This document shows positions 33,187 through 42,167 of a DNA stretch of 64,000 bases, piece by piece. The stretch comes from Dyadobacter sp. CY326 (GTDB lineage Bacteria > Bacteroidota > Bacteroidia > Cytophagales > Spirosomataceae), in assembly GCF_021390515.1 (NCBI RefSeq), contig NZ_JAJUXI010000010.1, forward strand, positions 216,229 to 280,228. Reading direction: 5' to 3'. Both the position numbers and the translations under genes were made by a program. The notes beneath the pieces were generated by a model that was not told the DNA's origin, ran no database searches, and saw nothing but the letters and a program-made list of their open reading frames with translations. Position 1 is the first letter of the stretch, and each line of letters starts with the position of its first letter.

Positions 33187-34341
33187 ATGGATTTCTTGTT
33201 AAAATCAAGAGAAGACACGCAGGCATGGTTCAGTAAAAATCTCAAGGGCGACCCATGGATTTGGGGCATTTGCATTGTAATGCTTCTGTGGAGCATTGTG
33301 GTCGTGTACAGCGCGAGTGTAAAGGACGCTTACAGTCAAATGGACGGCAACACCGAATATTATCTTTACAAACACGTTTTGTTGTGCTTCCTCTCGCTGA
33401 TGGTCATGTATTTTGTCCATCGCATTCCTTATATCAAATTTGTCTACGTCACCCGCCTCGCGGTTTGGAGCTCCATATTGCTGCTGATTTTCACCATGTT
33501 TTTCGGAACATCTGTCAATGATGCGGCTCGGTGGATAGAAATTCCAGTAATTGGCCAGCGTTTTCAGCCATCCGAATGGGCGAAAGTCGCACTGATTGCG
33601 CACTTATCACTCATTTTGGCAAGACACATCAAAGGCGGCTGGAACACACGTGAGCTTTTTATGGAGCCGCTGGCATTAGTCGGTGTGGTTTGCGGACTGA
33701 TTTTTACAAGCAATGTGTCAACCGCTGTAATGCTTGCTGGGATTTGCTTTCTGTTAATGTTCGTAGGAAAAGTGCCCTTGCATTATTTGATCTTCACCGC
33801 AATGGGGCTTGTCTTTTTTGGCACGATTGCCATTTTGCTCAATTCTACACAACGGTCCGGAACGGCGCAGAACAGGATCTCCGCTTTTTTTGATAAGGAC
33901 ATTGTGGTTTACCAATCGCAGCAATCCTATATGGCCATGGCGAGAGGCGGACTTTATGGAGAAGGTGTTGCCAAAAGCCGCCAGCGACGGTTTCTTCCCG
34001 AGCCGCAAAAAGACTTCATATTCGCTGTTGCCGTGGAAGAATATGGCACATTGGGCGGAACAATCCTGATTATTCTTTATCTCATTCTTTTATACAGAGG
34101 CTTAAAAGCCATTGAGGCAACCAAACGGCCTTTCGGGGGATTGCTTTCGGCGGGCCTGACATTTATCGTCGTCAGCCAGGCATTTTCGGCTATGGCGGTT
34201 ACGGTTGGTTTGGTGCCGGTTACAGGGCAAACATTGCCATTTTTTAGTCAGGGCGGGACTTCTTTGCTCTTTACCGGCATTGCAATGGGCATGATCCTCA
34301 GCGTAAGCCGCGGCGAAACAGTGGAAGAGAAAAGAATTTAG
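33187..34341 (+). CDS. ftsW: SEDS peptidoglycan polymerase FtsW
   Basis: A 384-residue SEDS-family membrane protein, the septal peptidoglycan glycosyltransferase working with FtsI. About ten membrane helices, the ARWIEIPVIGQRFQPSEWAK motif and the VTGQTLPFFSQGGTS segment near the end are diagnostic. 24 bp separate it from murD. No FtsI gene is in the window. Confidence 0.95.
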   Translation: MDFLLKSREDTQAWFSKNLKGDPWIWGICIVMLLWSIVVVYSASVKDAYSQMDGNTEYYLYKHVLLCFLSLMVMYFVHRIPYIKFVYVTRLAVWSSILLLIFTMFFGTSVNDAARWIEIPVIGQRFQPSEWAKVALIAHLSLILARHIKGGWNTRELFMEPLALVGVVCGLIFTSNVSTAVMLAGICFLLMFVGKVPLHYLIFTAMGLVFFGTIAILLNSTQRSGTAQNRISAFFDKDIVVYQSQQSYMAMARGGLYGEGVAKSRQRRFLPEPQKDFIFAVAVEEYGTLGGTILIILYLILLYRGLKAIEATKRPFGGLLSAGLTFIVVSQAFSAMAVTVGLVPVTGQTLPFFSQGGTSLLFTGIAMGMILSVSRGETVEEKRI

Positions 34342-34342
34342 G

Positions 34343-35440
34343 ATGTCGAAAAAAGTGATTATAAGTGGCGGAGGAACCGGGGGGCACATTTATCCCGCGA
34401 TTGCAATTGCCAATGCTTTACAGAAAAACGATCCGGACCTCGAAGTCCTGTTTGTTGGCGCTTTGGGTAAAATGGAAATGGAAAAAGTGCCGCGTGCGGG
34501 TTATGAAATTGTTGGTCTGCCCATCGCAGGCATTCAGCGCAAATTGTCGCTGGATAACCTGTTGCTGCCCTTCAAACTCATTAACAGTTTGTCAAAAGCA
34601 AAAGCGATCATCGCTGATTTCAAACCAGATGCCGCGGTTGGAGTTGGTGGATTTGCAAGTGGTCCTTTGTTAATGATGGCTTCATTGGCCGGAATCCCAA
34701 CATTGATCCAGGAGCAAAATTCCTATGCTGGGATTACAAATAAGTTTCTTGCCAAAAAAGCAAAGAAGATTTGCGTTGCTTATCCTGGAATGGAGTCGTT
34801 TTTTCCAAAAGACAAGATTGTCATCCTGGGAAATCCGGTCCGGAGCGACATTGTGGACGTTTCGGCCAGGAATAAAGAGGCGCTCATTGAGTTTGGATTA
34901 AATGGCGCTGCCAAAACTTTGTTCGTGATGGGCGGAAGTTTGGGCGCGAGGTCAATCAATGAAAGCATTAATGCAGGACTCGAACGCTTGCTGGAAGCGG
35001 GTTATCAGGTCTTGTGGCAAACCGGAAAAAGTTACATTGATACAGCCAAACAAACCATTGCGGCGCTTGGAACGGACAAGGTTAAGGCCTTCGACTTCAT
35101 TTATACGATGGATTTGGCCTATGCAGTCGCAAATGTGGTGATTTCAAGGGCGGGCGCATTGTCCGTTTCAGAACTTTGTCTGGCTGCGAAACCTTCCATT
35201 CTGGTTCCCTATCCGGCTGCGTCCGAAGATCACCAGACCAAAAACGCTTTGACATTGGTGGAGCAGGATGCTGCATTGATGATCAAAGATTCGGAAACGG
35301 GTGAGAAACTCGTTACTGAGGCACTTGCGCTTTTGCAGGACATTGGAAGACAGGAAAACCTAAAAGCCAATATCCGCAAACTGGCCAGGCCCAATGCCGC
35401 CGATGATATAGCAGCAGAAGTTTTGAAATTGATTAAGTAA
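34343..35440 (+). CDS. murG: UDP-GlcNAc--undecaprenyl-PP-MurNAc-pentapeptide GlcNAc transferase
   Basis: A 365-residue peripheral membrane GT-B enzyme converting lipid I into lipid II. GGGTGGHIYPAIAIA is the N-terminal signature; GSLGARSINE and ISRAGALSVSEL are the UDP-GlcNAc-binding loops. It begins 1 bp after the ftsW stop, indicating translational coupling. Confidence 0.96.
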   Translation: MSKKVIISGGGTGGHIYPAIAIANALQKNDPDLEVLFVGALGKMEMEKVPRAGYEIVGLPIAGIQRKLSLDNLLLPFKLINSLSKAKAIIADFKPDAAVGVGGFASGPLLMMASLAGIPTLIQEQNSYAGITNKFLAKKAKKICVAYPGMESFFPKDKIVILGNPVRSDIVDVSARNKEALIEFGLNGAAKTLFVMGGSLGARSINESINAGLERLLEAGYQVLWQTGKSYIDTAKQTIAALGTDKVKAFDFIYTMDLAYAVANVVISRAGALSVSELCLAAKPSILVPYPAASEDHQTKNALTLVEQDAALMIKDSETGEKLVTEALALLQDIGRQENLKANIRKLARPNAADDIAAEVLKLIK

Positions 35441-35461
35441 ATATACTCAGGACAAGATCTT

Positions 35462-36865
35462 ATGTCATCATCTATGACAAATTGGAAATTCATATATTTT
35501 GTTGGAATCGGCGGCATAGGCATGAGCGCATTGGCAAGATGGTTTGCTGCAAATGGATTTGCTGTGGCGGGTTACGATAAAACTTCAACAACATTGGTGC
35601 AAAAACTAGTGGAGGAAGGCATTCCGGTTACATTAGAAGATGAGATTGAAAGCATTCCCGCCGAGTTTCTGAAAGAGCCAAACGACACGCTTGTGATTTA
35701 TACGCCAGCTGTTCCTGTGCAGCACAAGCAAATGCATTATTTCCGGGATCAAAATTTCCTGATTCTGAAAAGGTCACAGGTTTTGGGTTTGTTGACAAAA
35801 AATTTAAGAACAATCGGCGTTGCAGGAACGCATGGGAAAACAACAACTTCCTCGATTGTCGCGCATATACTAAGGCATGCGAACGTTAATAGCACCGCTT
35901 TTTTGGGCGGAATTACCCAAAATTATGGAACAAATTTGCTTCTGAACGAGCCGACGGATAATCTGGAAGCGGTTTTTTGTGTGGTTGAAGCAGACGAGTT
36001 CGACCGGTCGTTTCTAACACTTTTTCCGGAGATCGCGATTGTAACTTCCACGGACGCGGACCATTTGGACATTTACGGAGCGCACGAGGCAGTGCTAGAA
36101 TCGTTCAGAGATTATGTAAGTCAAATTGATGACGACGGCGTGCTTTTCATGCGCGACGGACTCGGACTTGCTGCGGCCACCAAGGCAAAAGTTTTGACTT
36201 ATTCACTGAAAACAGGAGCTTATCATTCCGACAACATTCGGATTGCCAATGCACGTTTCGTCTTTGATCTAATCCATCCTGATGGAAAAATTGAAGCGAT
36301 TGCAATGAAAATCCCGGGTTATCATAACATTGAAAACGCCGTTGCGGCCAGCGCTGTGGCTTTGTATGTGGGCGTGAGTGAAGAGAAAATTAAAGAAGCA
36401 TTGGAAAATTATGGCGGTGTGAAGCGGAGGTTTGAATATCAGGTTGAGGAAGAAGGACATATTTACATTGACGATTATGCGCATCATCCTACTGAAATTG
36501 AAGCATTCCTTTCTTCGGTGAAGGGATTATATCCAGGAAGACACATTACAGCCATTTTTCAGCCACATTTGTTCTCCCGGACGCGCGATTTTGCAGATGG
36601 TTTTGCAGAGAGTCTTTCGCTGGCCGACAGGCTTTTGCTATTGGAAATTTATCCGGCCAGAGAGTTGCCGATTGAAGGCGTGACTTCTGAAATGCTGATC
36701 GAAAAGGTGACTTTGGAAGACAAGCAGCTTGTTGCTAAGGATAAAGTACTGAGCGTTTTAGCTGGTTTAAATACGGATATTGTGGTCACAATCGGGGCGG
36801 GAGACATCGATACGCTGGTGGAGCCGATCAAGCACTTATTGCATATTCCAATTGTGAATAATTAG
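35462..36865 (+). CDS. murC: UDP-N-acetylmuramate--L-alanine ligase
   Basis: A 467-residue Mur ligase adding the first amino acid of the stem peptide. IYFVGIGGIGMSALARW is the N-terminal nucleotide-like domain, GVAGTHGKTTTSS the P-loop and YIDDYAHHPTEIEA the C-terminal domain hallmark. A second ATG at 35474 is a possible start and changes only four residues. Confidence 0.96.
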   Translation: MSSSMTNWKFIYFVGIGGIGMSALARWFAANGFAVAGYDKTSTTLVQKLVEEGIPVTLEDEIESIPAEFLKEPNDTLVIYTPAVPVQHKQMHYFRDQNFLILKRSQVLGLLTKNLRTIGVAGTHGKTTTSSIVAHILRHANVNSTAFLGGITQNYGTNLLLNEPTDNLEAVFCVVEADEFDRSFLTLFPEIAIVTSTDADHLDIYGAHEAVLESFRDYVSQIDDDGVLFMRDGLGLAAATKAKVLTYSLKTGAYHSDNIRIANARFVFDLIHPDGKIEAIAMKIPGYHNIENAVAASAVALYVGVSEEKIKEALENYGGVKRRFEYQVEEEGHIYIDDYAHHPTEIEAFLSSVKGLYPGRHITAIFQPHLFSRTRDFADGFAESLSLADRLLLLEIYPARELPIEGVTSEMLIEKVTLEDKQLVAKDKVLSVLAGLNTDIVVTIGAGDIDTLVEPIKHLLHIPIVNN

Positions 36866-36890
36866 TCAAAGCATTTTTAATATTACTAAG

Positions 36891-37667
36891 ATGTTACGTA
36901 AATTTGACTATCCATGGCTTTTGTTGAAACGCAGTTTGTGGCTCATTTTGCCGATTGCCGGGATAGGCATGGCCGAAAGTAAGCTTGGTAATCAGCGTTG
37001 TACGAATCTGGTAATTTCGATTCAAGGAGATTCAGGCACGCGATTTCTTAATCAAATGGATATCAGGATGCTCGTCACTGAAAACGGCGGAGATCCTTTG
37101 TTGGGAAGCAGATTGAGTGATGTTGCCCTGCATAACCTTGAAGATCGGGTTCGCAGGAACAAGCTTATCAGGAAATGCCAGGTTTATCGTGACCTGAAAG
37201 GCAATGTTGTGGTGGAAGTTGAACAGGAAAAGCCATTGGCCAGATGGATCAACACTTCCGAAAATGGCGAGATGCGCAATTCATCCGGATACTATATCAG
37301 TGATGAGGGCGTTTTTTTTCCATTGTCTGACAGTTATTCCGCGAGAGCATTGCTTGTTTCCGGTTCATTTTTTAATGAAGCAGAAACATTGAAGACAACA
37401 AAAGGGGCATCTATGATGGAGTTTTTAAAGTTTCTGAACACAGATCCCTTTTGGAAAGCGCAAGTGGCACAGCTGAATGCAGATAAAGATGGTGAAATCT
37501 CGCTAATGACAGTTTTAGGAGACCAGCGAATTGAATTTGGAACAGCAGAAAATTATGAGTCTAAGTTCGAAAAGCTTAAAATGTTCTATAACAGGGTGTT
37601 GAGCCAAGATTGGAGCAGATATAAGAAAATTAGTATTAAGTATCAGAATCAAATAGTTTGTGAATAA
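36891..37667 (+). CDS. ftsQ: Cell division protein FtsQ
   Basis: A 258-residue bitopic membrane protein: a cytoplasmic N-terminus, one membrane segment (about 13-28, LWLILPIAGIGMA), a POTRA-like domain (about 50-120) and a beta-rich C-terminal part. Sequence is weakly conserved, so the assignment relies on size, topology and position between murC and ftsA. It recruits FtsB/FtsL to the divisome. Confidence 0.88.
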   Translation: MLRKFDYPWLLLKRSLWLILPIAGIGMAESKLGNQRCTNLVISIQGDSGTRFLNQMDIRMLVTENGGDPLLGSRLSDVALHNLEDRVRRNKLIRKCQVYRDLKGNVVVEVEQEKPLARWINTSENGEMRNSSGYYISDEGVFFPLSDSYSARALLVSGSFFNEAETLKTTKGASMMEFLKFLNTDPFWKAQVAQLNADKDGEISLMTVLGDQRIEFGTAENYESKFEKLKMFYNRVLSQDWSRYKKISIKYQNQIVCE

Positions 37668-37682
37668 TAATTCACCATTAGC

Positions 37683-39038
37683 ATGGCACACGATAAAATT
37701 GTAGTAGGAGTTGATATTGGGAGCACGAAAATTACCGTGGTTGCAGCACAGGGAGCCGCATCAGGTTCCCGGAAAAACAACATTGAGATATTAGGTTTTA
37801 GCGAAGTTCCGGTGCCTTCTGGCGCAGTTGTGAACGGAGCTGTTGAAAATATAAAACAAGTTGGAAGTGCAATCCGTGAGGCATTATCCGAAGCCTCATC
37901 TCGCTCAGATCTCGACATTGCAGTCGTGAATGTAAGCTTTGGAGGCACGCAGGTTAAGGTTACCAAACAAAGCGATGGCGTGATCAGGCCATCCGCATCA
38001 TCGGGAGAGGAAGTTACGCAACGCGATGTGGATCAGTTGGTTGACGACATGTATCGCGCGAAAATTGAGCCTAATTACGATGTGCTGCATGTTTTACCAA
38101 TGGAATTTGTAGTTGATAATTCCATGAATGTTCGTGAGCCGGTTGGCAGAACGGGCATTAAATTAGGCGGCAATTTCCTCATTGTTTCCGCAAACAGCCA
38201 GTCAATCTTACGCACCAACAAAAGTTTGGCCGACGCAGACCAAAATTTGAAGTGCGACAAAATGATCTTCGCTCCCCTGGCAACAAGCCTCGCAGTTTTA
38301 AATGAGAACGAAATGAAAGCCGGCATCGCGCTGGTGGACATTGGAGATCACACCACAGATCTTGTTATATATCACGACAGCATTATCCGCCACATTGCAA
38401 CCTTCCCGATCGGCGGCCGACACATAACAAGTGACCTGGCAATAGGCTGCGGCATTCAGATTGAAAATGCGGAAAGGTTGAAACACGAATACGGCGTTGC
38501 CATCGCTGCCGACGTTCCCCTTAACATTGAAATCTTTGTCAATTTCCTTGCAGGACGTGCTCCAAAGCAGGTTTTAAAAAGAAATGTTGCATTAATTATT
38601 GAGGAAAGGCTGAAAGAAATTGCTGCAATGGTCTATGCAGAAGTGATCAAGTCAGGATATCTGGACAAGCTGATCGGAGGCCTTGTGCTTACGGGAGGTT
38701 CGGCAAATATTGACGAGATAGAAAAGCTTTTTGAAAAAGTCACTAACCTGTCCGTCCGCGTTGGATTTCCGGAAAATCTGGAAAGAACTGCCAAAGCGGA
38801 TGCCGTGAGCAATTCTTCTTACAGCACAGCAATCGGTTTGGCCTGGGCCGGACTAAAAAACATTGATCCAAGGGTTAAATCCATATGCAAACCAACTTCC
38901 TCTTTCAATACAGGGGCTGTTGTACAAAGAGAAAAACCGAAACCAGTCACAAAAGAGCCGGCAAAAAAGAATGGCACTTTTTGGGACAGTTTCAACAGCA
39001 TTATTGGTAAAAAAGATGATAGTCTGGATGACTATTGA
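37683..39038 (+). CDS. ftsA: Cell division protein FtsA
   Basis: A 451-residue actin-like ATPase that tethers FtsZ to the membrane. VVGVDIGSTKITVVAA (phosphate-1), VDIGDHTTDLVIY (phosphate-2) and VLTGGSANI (adenosine motif) are present, together with the 1C subdomain. After a Pro/Lys linker the last residues (FWDSFNSIIGKK) look like the membrane-binding amphipathic helix. Confidence 0.96.
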   Translation: MAHDKIVVGVDIGSTKITVVAAQGAASGSRKNNIEILGFSEVPVPSGAVVNGAVENIKQVGSAIREALSEASSRSDLDIAVVNVSFGGTQVKVTKQSDGVIRPSASSGEEVTQRDVDQLVDDMYRAKIEPNYDVLHVLPMEFVVDNSMNVREPVGRTGIKLGGNFLIVSANSQSILRTNKSLADADQNLKCDKMIFAPLATSLAVLNENEMKAGIALVDIGDHTTDLVIYHDSIIRHIATFPIGGRHITSDLAIGCGIQIENAERLKHEYGVAIAADVPLNIEIFVNFLAGRAPKQVLKRNVALIIEERLKEIAAMVYAEVIKSGYLDKLIGGLVLTGGSANIDEIEKLFEKVTNLSVRVGFPENLERTAKADAVSNSSYSTAIGLAWAGLKNIDPRVKSICKPTSSFNTGAVVQREKPKPVTKEPAKKNGTFWDSFNSIIGKKDDSLDDY

Positions 39039-39075
39039 TTAAGCAAAGCAGTTACACGCGTTAACCTCGGAAAAT

Positions 39076-40506
39076 ATGAATAAAAGCTTGTTGCAATCTT
39101 TAGACCAAGACTACATTGTTAATGAAATCATAAAAGATCAGCCCACTGGTGAACGCCAGGAGGAGCCAGCGATCATTAAAGTGATTGGCGTTGGAGGTGG
39201 AGGAAGTAATGCGGTGAATTACATGTTTGAAAGAAAAATCAAAGATGTTGAATTCGCAGTTTGTAATACGGATCGCCAGGCTCTGGCCAACAGTCCGGTG
39301 CCGGTAAAAATCCAGCTTGGTGCTACATTAACCCAAGGTTTGGGAGCCGGAACGGATGCCACAAAGGGAAAAGAGGCAGCCCTCGAAACCATTGAAGAAA
39401 TCAAAAATTTGCTCGGCGGATCTACACAAATGGTGTTTATCACCGCTGGTATGGGCGGTGGAACAGGAACCGGTGCAGCTCCCGTAATTGCGCAACTTGC
39501 CAAGGAAATGGGCAAGCTGACCGTTGCAGTTGTGACAGCGCCATACACCTGGGAAGGACTCGATAAAAAAGAGCAGGCACTGGAAGGGATTGAGCAATTG
39601 AAAGAATACAGCGACACCGTGCTTGTGGTGTTAAATGATAAGCTTGAAGAACTTTACGAAGACATGACGCTGACGCAGGCTTTCGCCGAGGCGGACGGAA
39701 TTCTTTTGAATGCAGTGAAAAGTATTTCCGAAATAATCACGACAAACGGGAATATCAACACGGATTTTAAGGACGTTGAAAAAGTGTTAAAAAACGCTGG
39801 GCAGTCAGTAATGGGAACTTCTGAGGCAACCGGAGCCGACCGCGCTTCAATGGCTATTAAAGAGGCCTTGGATTCGCCGTTATTGAATGATAGAGACATT
39901 CGTGGGGCAAAACGCATTCTTGTGACGCTTGCCACTAGCAAGAAAAAAGAGGCAACGATGAAGGAGCAACGCGAAATCTGGCGTTATGTTCTTTCGCAAG
40001 TTGGTGGAGAAGCGCGTATGTTCAAACTGGGAACGATTACAGACGATTCATTGGGTGACAAGCTGCGGGTAACGATTGTAGCCGCAGGTTTTGATAGCAT
40101 TGAATCACCCATTCCAGGAATAGAATTACGCAGTGGATTGAAAGGTAAATTGGTTGAGCCAGCGCCTGTTGTCGCACCAAAAATAGAAGTGATTGCGGAG
40201 CCGGTTCAGGAAATTGTTTATACAAGCGAACTGGAAGAAAGCACGCCAACAGGCCCAATTGACCTGATTCTTGACAACGAAATTATCTCAGACGGATATA
40301 AACAACTGCCCATTACGGACATTGAAGGAAATAATGACTGGGACAACCAGGAGATCGGAAAACTTGAACTAATGATTGCGTCGTTCAAAGACGGGCTCGT
40401 GAAGTTTACTGATCTTGAAGGGCCAGCTTTCCGCCGAAGTCATGTGGAGCTCTGGAAACGCCCGGCGATTCCGGCCACCGAAATGGAACAGCATTGGTTG
40501 AAATAA
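39076..40506 (+). CDS. ftsZ: Cell division protein FtsZ
   Basis: A 476-residue tubulin-like GTPase that forms the Z ring. VGGGGSNAVNYM, GMGGGTGTGAAPV (GTP signature) and the NTDRQAL segment are all intact; the T7-loop region precedes residue 220. After about residue 330 a long variable acidic linker leads to a C-terminus (AIPATEMEQHWLK) that does not resemble the usual proteobacterial tail. It is the last gene of the cluster. Confidence 0.96.
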   Translation: MNKSLLQSLDQDYIVNEIIKDQPTGERQEEPAIIKVIGVGGGGSNAVNYMFERKIKDVEFAVCNTDRQALANSPVPVKIQLGATLTQGLGAGTDATKGKEAALETIEEIKNLLGGSTQMVFITAGMGGGTGTGAAPVIAQLAKEMGKLTVAVVTAPYTWEGLDKKEQALEGIEQLKEYSDTVLVVLNDKLEELYEDMTLTQAFAEADGILLNAVKSISEIITTNGNINTDFKDVEKVLKNAGQSVMGTSEATGADRASMAIKEALDSPLLNDRDIRGAKRILVTLATSKKKEATMKEQREIWRYVLSQVGGEARMFKLGTITDDSLGDKLRVTIVAAGFDSIESPIPGIELRSGLKGKLVEPAPVVAPKIEVIAEPVQEIVYTSELEESTPTGPIDLILDNEIISDGYKQLPITDIEGNNDWDNQEIGKLELMIASFKDGLVKFTDLEGPAFRRSHVELWKRPAIPATEMEQHWLK

Positions 40507-40511
40507 GCATT

Positions 40512-40538
40512 GAAAAGGGAGCGAAAGCTCCCTTTTTT
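40512..40538. terminator. Terminator after ftsZ, shared with the convergent reductase gene
   Basis: GC-containing 9-bp stem AAAGGGAGC / GCTCCCTTT with a GAAA tetraloop, followed by TTT. Confidence 0.9.
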
Positions 40539-40540
40539 CG

Positions 40541-41083
40541 TTAGAAATGGATCATTTGTCCAGCCTGCAATTCCAGCAACTCTTTATACAAGGCATTGGT
40601 GATTACATTTTCACTATAATGAGCGCGGATCTGTCCAAGCTTGACGCGCAAAGCCAGCGTATTCATGCCCAAATAGCTGAAAACGTCATTGACGTGACTC
40701 AACGCCAAAGCAGCGCCTTGCATATTTGAAGATAGGCCCACCAGTGCGGCTTTTTTATTAGTGAAACTGTTGGGATAAGGAAGCCCATCAATGAATGCCT
40801 TGAGCACACCAGGATACGATCCATTGTATTCCGGGACGATAAACACAAACTTGTCGGTTTGTTCAAGCAAGGCTTTCAAATTATTAAATTGCTCGTTTTT
40901 GCCACTATTTTCATACATCGCGGAAACAGTGAAATCATTGGGCAAATTGATCAGATCCAGGATCAGGTTTGGTGCATTCAGGTTGTTCAGAATCTCCTGA
41001 TAATATTCTGCAATCTTGCGTGACATCGAATTGGGCCTGTTTGTGCCAACGATAATTACAATGGGAGAAGAGGATGTTGTCAT
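40541..41083 (-). CDS. NAD(P)H-dependent FMN reductase-like oxidoreductase
   Basis: A 180-residue flavodoxin-fold protein of the NADPH-dependent FMN reductase family. IIVGTNRPNSMSRKIA is the phosphate-binding N-terminus and FIVPEYNGSYPGVLKAFID the conserved FMN loop. Likely roles are quinone, azo-compound or chromate reduction; the physiological substrate is unknown. ATG 41083 is chosen because the longer frame to 41257 lacks family similarity and covers the accD promoter region. Confidence 0.88.
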   Translation of the reverse strand: MTTSSSPIVIIVGTNRPNSMSRKIAEYYQEILNNLNAPNLILDLINLPNDFTVSAMYENSGKNEQFNNLKALLEQTDKFVFIVPEYNGSYPGVLKAFIDGLPYPNSFTNKKAALVGLSSNMQGAALALSHVNDVFSYLGMNTLALRVKLGQIRAHYSENVITNALYKELLELQAGQMIHF

Positions 41084-41242
41084 TGAAAAACAAAAATGAA
41101 ATTGCCGGACTAATGCAGTCGGGTTAATAATCGTCTGGTTTATTAACAAATTAAGAACAAAATTGTTCAAGAAGCGTCGGAAAGCGCAACGCGAATTGAA
41201 GAAGGCTCCGCAGATCGTTTTATTATACACAACATTTATTGC

Positions 41243-41250
41243 TATATTTG
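41243..41250 (+). promoter_or_regulatory. Putative -7 element of the accD gene
   Basis: TATATTTG is an exact TAnnTTTG match, 73 bp before ATG 41324. The -33 position reads TTTTA instead of TTG. Confidence 0.5.
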
Positions 41251-41323
41251 AGCCCAATATTCATCACGAAAAGCAGTTAAAAATCTGATATTCAGGTTTT
41301 TATGTATTAACTCACGTAAAAAT

Positions 41324-42166
41324 ATGTCCTGGTTTATTCGCAAAGAGAAAGGTATTAATACACCCACTGAAATGAAGCGTGAAGCTCCGGATGGGTTATG
41401 GTATCAATGTTCCAATTGCAAGAAAATTACGCCTACCAGAGAACATAAGCAGAATGCATTCACTTGCCCGCATTGCAACTATCATGAGAAAGTGGGTTCT
41501 GATGTCTATTTCAGCTTGCTTTTTGATGATAACGAATTTATCGAGCTGGATGAAAATCTAACTTCCGGCGATCCCCTTCATTTTGTTGATACAAAAGCAT
41601 ATCCCGACCGCATTAAATCGACAATGCAGAAGACTGGATTAAAGGACGCAGTTCGCACTGGTCATGGGAAAATGAATGGCCTGGATATTGTAATCGCTTG
41701 TATGGATTTCAACTTCATCGGCGGATCAATGGGCTCGGTTGTGGGAGAGAAAATCGCCCGTGCCATCAGTTATGCGTTAGAAAATAAGCATCCGTTTTTA
41801 ATGATCTCAAAGTCGGGTGGAGCGCGTATGATGGAAGCAGGTTTTTCTTTAATGCAAATGGCAAAAACTTCCGCGCGTCTGGCTCAGTTATCCGAAGCCA
41901 AAGTGCCATACATTTCGCTTTTGACAGATCCTACAACAGGTGGCGTTACGGCTTCCTATGCAATGCTGGGTGATTTCAACATTTCCGAGCCAGAAGCATT
42001 GATCGGTTTCGCAGGACCCCGTGTTATCCGTGAAACGATTGGTAAAGATTTGCCAAAAGGATTTCAAAGTGCTGAATTCGTTCTAGAACACGGATTTCTA
42101 GATTTCATCGTGGATAGGAAGGATTTGAAAGATAAATTAACAAGTCTCCTCAACATGCTCAGTTGA
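41324..42166 (+). CDS. accD: Acetyl-CoA carboxylase carboxyltransferase subunit beta
   Basis: A 280-residue beta subunit of the transferase that makes malonyl-CoA for fatty acid synthesis. The N-terminal zinc finger has Cys29, Cys32, Cys48 and Cys51; the crotonase-like part carries SKSGGARMMEAG and LTDPTTGGVTASYAMLGD. The partner accA is elsewhere. The stop lies 1 bp before the next ATG, so translation of the radical SAM gene is probably coupled. Confidence 0.96.
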   Translation: MSWFIRKEKGINTPTEMKREAPDGLWYQCSNCKKITPTREHKQNAFTCPHCNYHEKVGSDVYFSLLFDDNEFIELDENLTSGDPLHFVDTKAYPDRIKSTMQKTGLKDAVRTGHGKMNGLDIVIACMDFNFIGGSMGSVVGEKIARAISYALENKHPFLMISKSGGARMMEAGFSLMQMAKTSARLAQLSEAKVPYISLLTDPTTGGVTASYAMLGDFNISEPEALIGFAGPRVIRETIGKDLPKGFQSAEFVLEHGFLDFIVDRKDLKDKLTSLLNMLS

Positions 42167-42167
42167 T

